Shown: positions 6,408-8,432 of the stretch, piece by piece
How positions within the stretch are numbered: position 1 is the first letter of the stretch
How the letters are laid out: each line of letters begins with the position of its first letter
DNA from: an uncultured Clostridia bacterium
GTDB taxonomy: Bacteria > Bacillota > Clostridia > Oscillospirales > CAG-272
Length of the DNA stretch: 8,432 bases
Direction: 5' to 3'
Assembly (NCBI GenBank): GCA_904502055.1
Contig: CAJGDZ010000071.1
Location: 1-8,432 of the forward strand
Notes under the pieces: generated by a model
What the model was told of the DNA's origin: nothing
The model's database searches: none
The model's input: only the letters and a program-made list of their open reading frames with translations
Translations under genes and position numbers: made by a program

Positions 6408-6621
6408 AGTGTCCCATCGCTTTCTTTTGGTTGGTTTTCTTCCTTATTATATAGTATTATACAACAAAATTGTTACGAAAGTGTAGCCGCGAGTGAATTT
6501 TTGTGAAATTGAGGGATTGTTTTTTGCTTAAAATGTGAAAAAAATACTGTTTTGTGAAATGTATACAAAAAACAGGGTGAAAAACATTGAAAAATTCTAC
6601 ATATACGAAATAAAGTTGGTG
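6408..6621. other. AT-rich divergent spacer between the membrane-protein gene and the S10 promoter
   Basis: No gene is seen here. On the minus strand two TATAAT-like hexamers (about 6445-6464) precede the membrane-protein gene, but neither has a convincing -35. Two 11-base sequences recur: TTTTGTGAAAT at 6499-6509 and 6550-6560, and GCTTAAAATGT at 6526-6536 and again at 6632-6642 inside the S10 promoter spacer. The hexamer GTGAAA occurs at 6503, 6535, 6554 and 6577. These may be binding sites or chance repeats in AT-rich DNA. Confidence 0.4.
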
Positions 6622-6650
6622 TTGCAATTCGGCTTAAAATGTTGTATAAT
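6622..6650 (+). promoter_or_regulatory. Promoter of the S10 ribosomal-protein operon
   Basis: TTGCAA (6622-6627), a 17-base spacer and a perfect TATAAT (6645-6650). The predicted start is near 6657, about 285 bases before rpsJ. No other plus-strand gene lies upstream in the window, so tuf, which precedes rpsJ in many bacteria, is not adjacent. Confidence 0.72.
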
Positions 6651-6656
6651 AGTTAG

Positions 6657-6942
6657 GCTTGATATGCGATGAAGCAAGAGGTTGCTGCCTTGGAGACGTC
6701 CGGGGCAGGGAATTCTTGTGGAGTATGTCCGTTAACCGGGCGACAGAATTTCCAAAGATTGTGAAGATGTTTCACGAGTTCTCCGGAAGATTCACGTCAC
6801 AGATGCTGATGCGACGGCGAGTTTCCGTTTTTATTAAGGGAACAAAAGAAACACTCGGAGCGGTGTTAGGGAGTTCGCCCCCAATATCAAAACGTGCGCA
6901 CGCGTAAGCGGCGTACGAATTCAGTGAAGGAGGCAACGTAAT
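6657..6942 (+). promoter_or_regulatory. Structured 5' leader of the S10 operon with possible attenuator
   Basis: This untranslated leader of about 285 nt contains several stem-loops: a 10-bp stem (6685-6694 with 6699-6708, loop GACG, two G-U pairs); an 8-bp arm pair with one bulge (6709-6716 with 6745-6753) enclosing a 5-bp hairpin (6727-6731 with 6737-6741); a 7-bp hairpin (6759-6765 with 6771-6777); nested pairs 6784-6788/6823-6827 and 6795-6798/6813-6816 followed at once by five T (6828-6832), a candidate attenuator; and hairpins at 6850-6867 and 6893-6917, the last just before the rpsJ ribosome binding site. In E. coli, ribosomal protein L4 represses this operon through its leader; L4 (rplD) is encoded downstream here. 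That the same logic applies is inference. An apparent 82-codon frame across the leader is not considered a gene. Confidence 0.58.
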
Positions 6943-7254
6943 ATGGCAGTAAAGGAAAAGATCAGAGTCAGACTCAAGAGCTACGATCACACCCTCATCG
7001 ATGCAGCCGCAGAGAAGATCGTGGATGTAGCCAAGAGAAATGGCGCAACGGTTTCGGGTCCGATTCCGCTTCCTACGGAAAAGGAAATCATCACCATCCT
7101 TCGTGCGGTTCACAAGTACAAGGATAGCCGTGAGCAGTTCGAAATGCGTACGCATAAGAGACTGATCGACATCATCAAGCCGTCGCAGAAGGTTGTTGAC
7201 GCGCTTATGAATGTTGAACTTCCCGCCGGTGTTGAGATCGAGGTTAAGCTGTAA
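6943..7254 (+). CDS. rpsJ: 30S ribosomal protein uS10 (NusE)
   Basis: A 103-residue small-subunit protein, also the NusE antitermination factor that links ribosomes to RNA polymerase through NusG. The family is clear from KIRVRLKSYDHTLIDAAAEK (6-25), GPIPLPTE (39-46) and the long-loop motif QFEMRTHKRLIDI (65-77), ending GVEIEVKL. Length is standard. AAGGAGG (6927-6933), nine bases before the ATG, fixes the start. It is the first gene of the S10 operon behind a long leader, and is separated from rplC by an unusually wide 144-base spacer. Confidence 0.98.
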   Translation: MAVKEKIRVRLKSYDHTLIDAAAEKIVDVAKRNGATVSGPIPLPTEKEIITILRAVHKYKDSREQFEMRTHKRLIDIIKPSQKVVDALMNVELPAGVEIEVKL

Positions 7255-7398
7255 GGCAAGCCGAGGCTCACGCCGCAAAACAATGTCGTTATTATCAAGT
7301 GCGACTCGCGGTCGGGCGCGACCGCAAACGTCGGTCAAGTTGGCGTAACTCCGAAAGGAGAAATCCAAAACGTCAACCAATAACCACAGGAGGAAAAA
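7255..7398 (+). promoter_or_regulatory. rpsJ-rplC spacer with two stem-loops, candidate RNA element
   Basis: The spacer has no gene, but holds a perfect 7-bp hairpin GCGGTCG/CGACCGC (7308-7314 with 7319-7325, loop GGCG). It also holds a two-part hairpin: outer GTTGGCG/CGTCAAC (7339-7345 with 7371-7377, one G-U) and inner CTCC/GGAG (7349-7352 with 7357-7360) closed by a GAAA tetraloop, with a lopsided internal loop. Neither has a T-run, so termination is unlikely. The rplC ribosome binding site AGGAGG (7388-7393) follows 10 bases later. Control of rplC translation or processing of the transcript is possible; no promoter is evident. Confidence 0.5.
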
Positions 7399-8028
7399 AT
7401 GAAAAAGGGTATTATCGGTAAGAAGATCGGTATGACTCAGATCTTCGACGAGATCGGAAATGTAATTCCGGTAACGATAATCGAGGCAGGACCTTGCGTA
7501 GTTACGCAGAAAAAGACTGCCGAAAACGACGGCTATGATGCAGTTCAGCTTGGCTTCATGGACGTTAAGGAAAAGCACATGACCAAAGCTGAGATCGGTC
7601 ACTTCGCCAAGGCGGGTGTGCCCTTCAGAAAGCATCTTAAGGAGTTCCGCCTTGAGGATTGCTCCGCTCTTAACGTTGGCGATGTCATTACCGCCGATAC
7701 CTTCGCCGCAGGCGACAAGGTCGACATTACAGGTATGACAAAGGGACGTGGATACACGGGCGCAATCAAGAGATGGAATCTTCACAAGCTCTGCGCAACT
7801 CACGGCGTTGGACCTATCCACCGTCAGCCCGGCTCTATGGGTACTATCGACCCTGCGAGAATCTTCAAGAATCACAAGATGCCCGGTCAGTACGGTAATG
7901 AGCAGGTAACTGTTCTCAATCTCAAGGTTGTAAAGATCGATTCCGAAAAGAACCTGATCGCAGTTAAGGGCGCTATTCCCGGCGCAAAGAACGGCATCGT
8001 GTTCATTCGCGACTCGGTTAAAGCATAA
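7399..8028 (+). CDS. rplC: 50S ribosomal protein uL3
   Basis: A 209-residue large-subunit protein that is among the first to bind 23S rRNA and whose extended loop reaches the peptidyl-transferase centre. The N-terminus KKGIIGKKIGMTQIFDE is diagnostic. The loop carries KGRGYTGAIKRW (115-126), THGVGPIHRQPGSMG (134-148) and FKNHKMPGQYGNEQVTVLNL (156-175). In the last block GQYGNEQVT stands where many bacteria have G(Q/H)MGNERVT, a mild variation. Length is typical. AGGAGG five bases before the ATG fixes the start. It follows rpsJ after a 144-base structured spacer and precedes rplD by 19 bases, the standard S10 order. Confidence 0.98.
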   Translation: MKKGIIGKKIGMTQIFDEIGNVIPVTIIEAGPCVVTQKKTAENDGYDAVQLGFMDVKEKHMTKAEIGHFAKAGVPFRKHLKEFRLEDCSALNVGDVITADTFAAGDKVDITGMTKGRGYTGAIKRWNLHKLCATHGVGPIHRQPGSMGTIDPARIFKNHKMPGQYGNEQVTVLNLKVVKIDSEKNLIAVKGAIPGAKNGIVFIRDSVKA

Positions 8029-8047
8029 GCGGAAGGAGGATTAAACC

Positions 8048-8432
8048 ATGCCGAATGTAAAAGTTTATAACATGGCCGGACAGGAAGTTTCCACCATGGA
8101 ACTCGCTGACAGCGTGTTCGGTGCTGAGATCAACGCAGCCGTCCTTCACGCCGCAGTCAGAGCATATCTGCTCAACCAGAGACAGGGCACTCAGTCCACT
8201 CTGACCCGCTCCGAGGTTTCCGGTGGCGGCAGAAAGCCCTGGAGACAGAAGGGCACCGGTCGCGCCCGTCAGGGTTCTACCCGCTCTCCCCAGTGGACTC
8301 ACGGTGGTATCGCTCTGGGCCCCAAGCCCCGCAGCTACCGCACCGATATGAACAAGAAGACCAAGCGCGTCGCTCTGTTCTCCGCTCTCTCCGCTAAGGT
8401 CGCTGAGGGCAAGCTCATCATCGTAGACGAGA
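8048..8432 (+). CDS. rplD: 50S ribosomal protein uL4, first 128 residues (partial at right edge)
   Basis: The large-subunit protein whose long loop lines the peptide exit tunnel. In E. coli it also represses its own operon through the S10 leader. The visible 128 residues (of about 205) start MPNVKVYNMAGQEV and include the loop hallmark GGGRKPWRQKGTGRARQGST (59-78) and SPQWTHGGIALGPKPRSY (80-97), followed by KKTKRVALFSALSAK. AAGGAGGA (8033-8040) lies seven bases before the ATG, 19 bases after rplC. The gene is cut by the window end, not by mutation. Confidence 0.97.
   Translation, partial: MPNVKVYNMAGQEVSTMELADSVFGAEINAAVLHAAVRAYLLNQRQGTQSTLTRSEVSGGGRKPWRQKGTGRARQGSTRSPQWTHGGIALGPKPRSYRTDMNKKTKRVALFSALSAKVAEGKLIIVDE

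Noticed and set aside
6659..6907. Open frame of 82 codons on the plus strand in the S10 leader
   Set aside because: It starts with TTG without a ribosome binding site, its composition is odd, and it lies across well-paired leader stems. It is better read as an untranslated leader.
7308..7325. GC-rich hairpin after rpsJ as an intrinsic terminator
   Set aside because: It is followed by AAACGTC rather than a T-run, and rplC downstream has no promoter of its own.
6772..7875. Open frame of 367 codons on the minus strand across rpsJ and rplC
   Set aside because: It is exactly antisense to two certain ribosomal-protein genes, and its translation resembles no family; long antisense frames are common under such codon use.
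8048..8432. Apparent shift to C-rich codons in rplD as a sign of transfer or chimera
   Set aside because: The gene is in its standard operon place with normal spacing and a typical L4 sequence; the difference is small and the segment is short.

Overview
This window looks like chromosome from a fermentative anaerobe of the Firmicutes, most likely class Clostridia. Three things point there: a single-chain pyruvate:ferredoxin oxidoreductase next to an L-lactate dehydrogenase, the gene order ylxM-ffh-rpsP-khpA, and strong AGGAGG ribosome binding sites with TTGACA/TATAAT promoters. I cannot place the genus from sequence alone. Base composition is moderate and even across the genes, with AT-rich spacers. 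I see no insertion sequence, phage gene, CRISPR array, tRNA or rRNA.

Left part (1-2511), all on the minus strand: the first 327 codons of nifJ (running off the left edge), then ldh with its own promoter and a clear intrinsic terminator. Between ldh and the next gene lies a wrecked glycerol kinase gene. It keeps only the N-terminal tip and the C-terminal tail, has a one-base frameshift and has lost its start codon. NifJ and Ldh are two competing exits from pyruvate. The kinase remnant suggests that a glycerol-uptake branch has been lost or moved elsewhere.

Middle part (2513-5581), minus strand: an SRP/ribosome operon ylxM-ffh-rpsP-khpA, followed by an unrecognised 254-residue helical protein whose start overlaps khpA. 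The usual followers rimM-trmD-rplS are absent. The operon starts at a textbook promoter whose start site is covered by a perfect 12-3-12 palindrome, which looks like an operator. A strong terminator-like hairpin lies inside the beginning of the 254-residue gene, just after the khpA stop.

Right part (5601-8432): an unrecognised polytopic membrane protein on the minus strand, then an AT-rich divergent spacer, then on the plus strand the start of the S10 ribosomal-protein operon (rpsJ, rplC, rplD running off the right edge). The S10 promoter is followed by a leader of about 285 nt with several stem-loops and a possible attenuator. The rpsJ-rplC spacer holds two further hairpins. These leaders, the palindrome at the ylxM promoter, the gene-embedded terminator and the glpK remnant are the parts most worth a second look.
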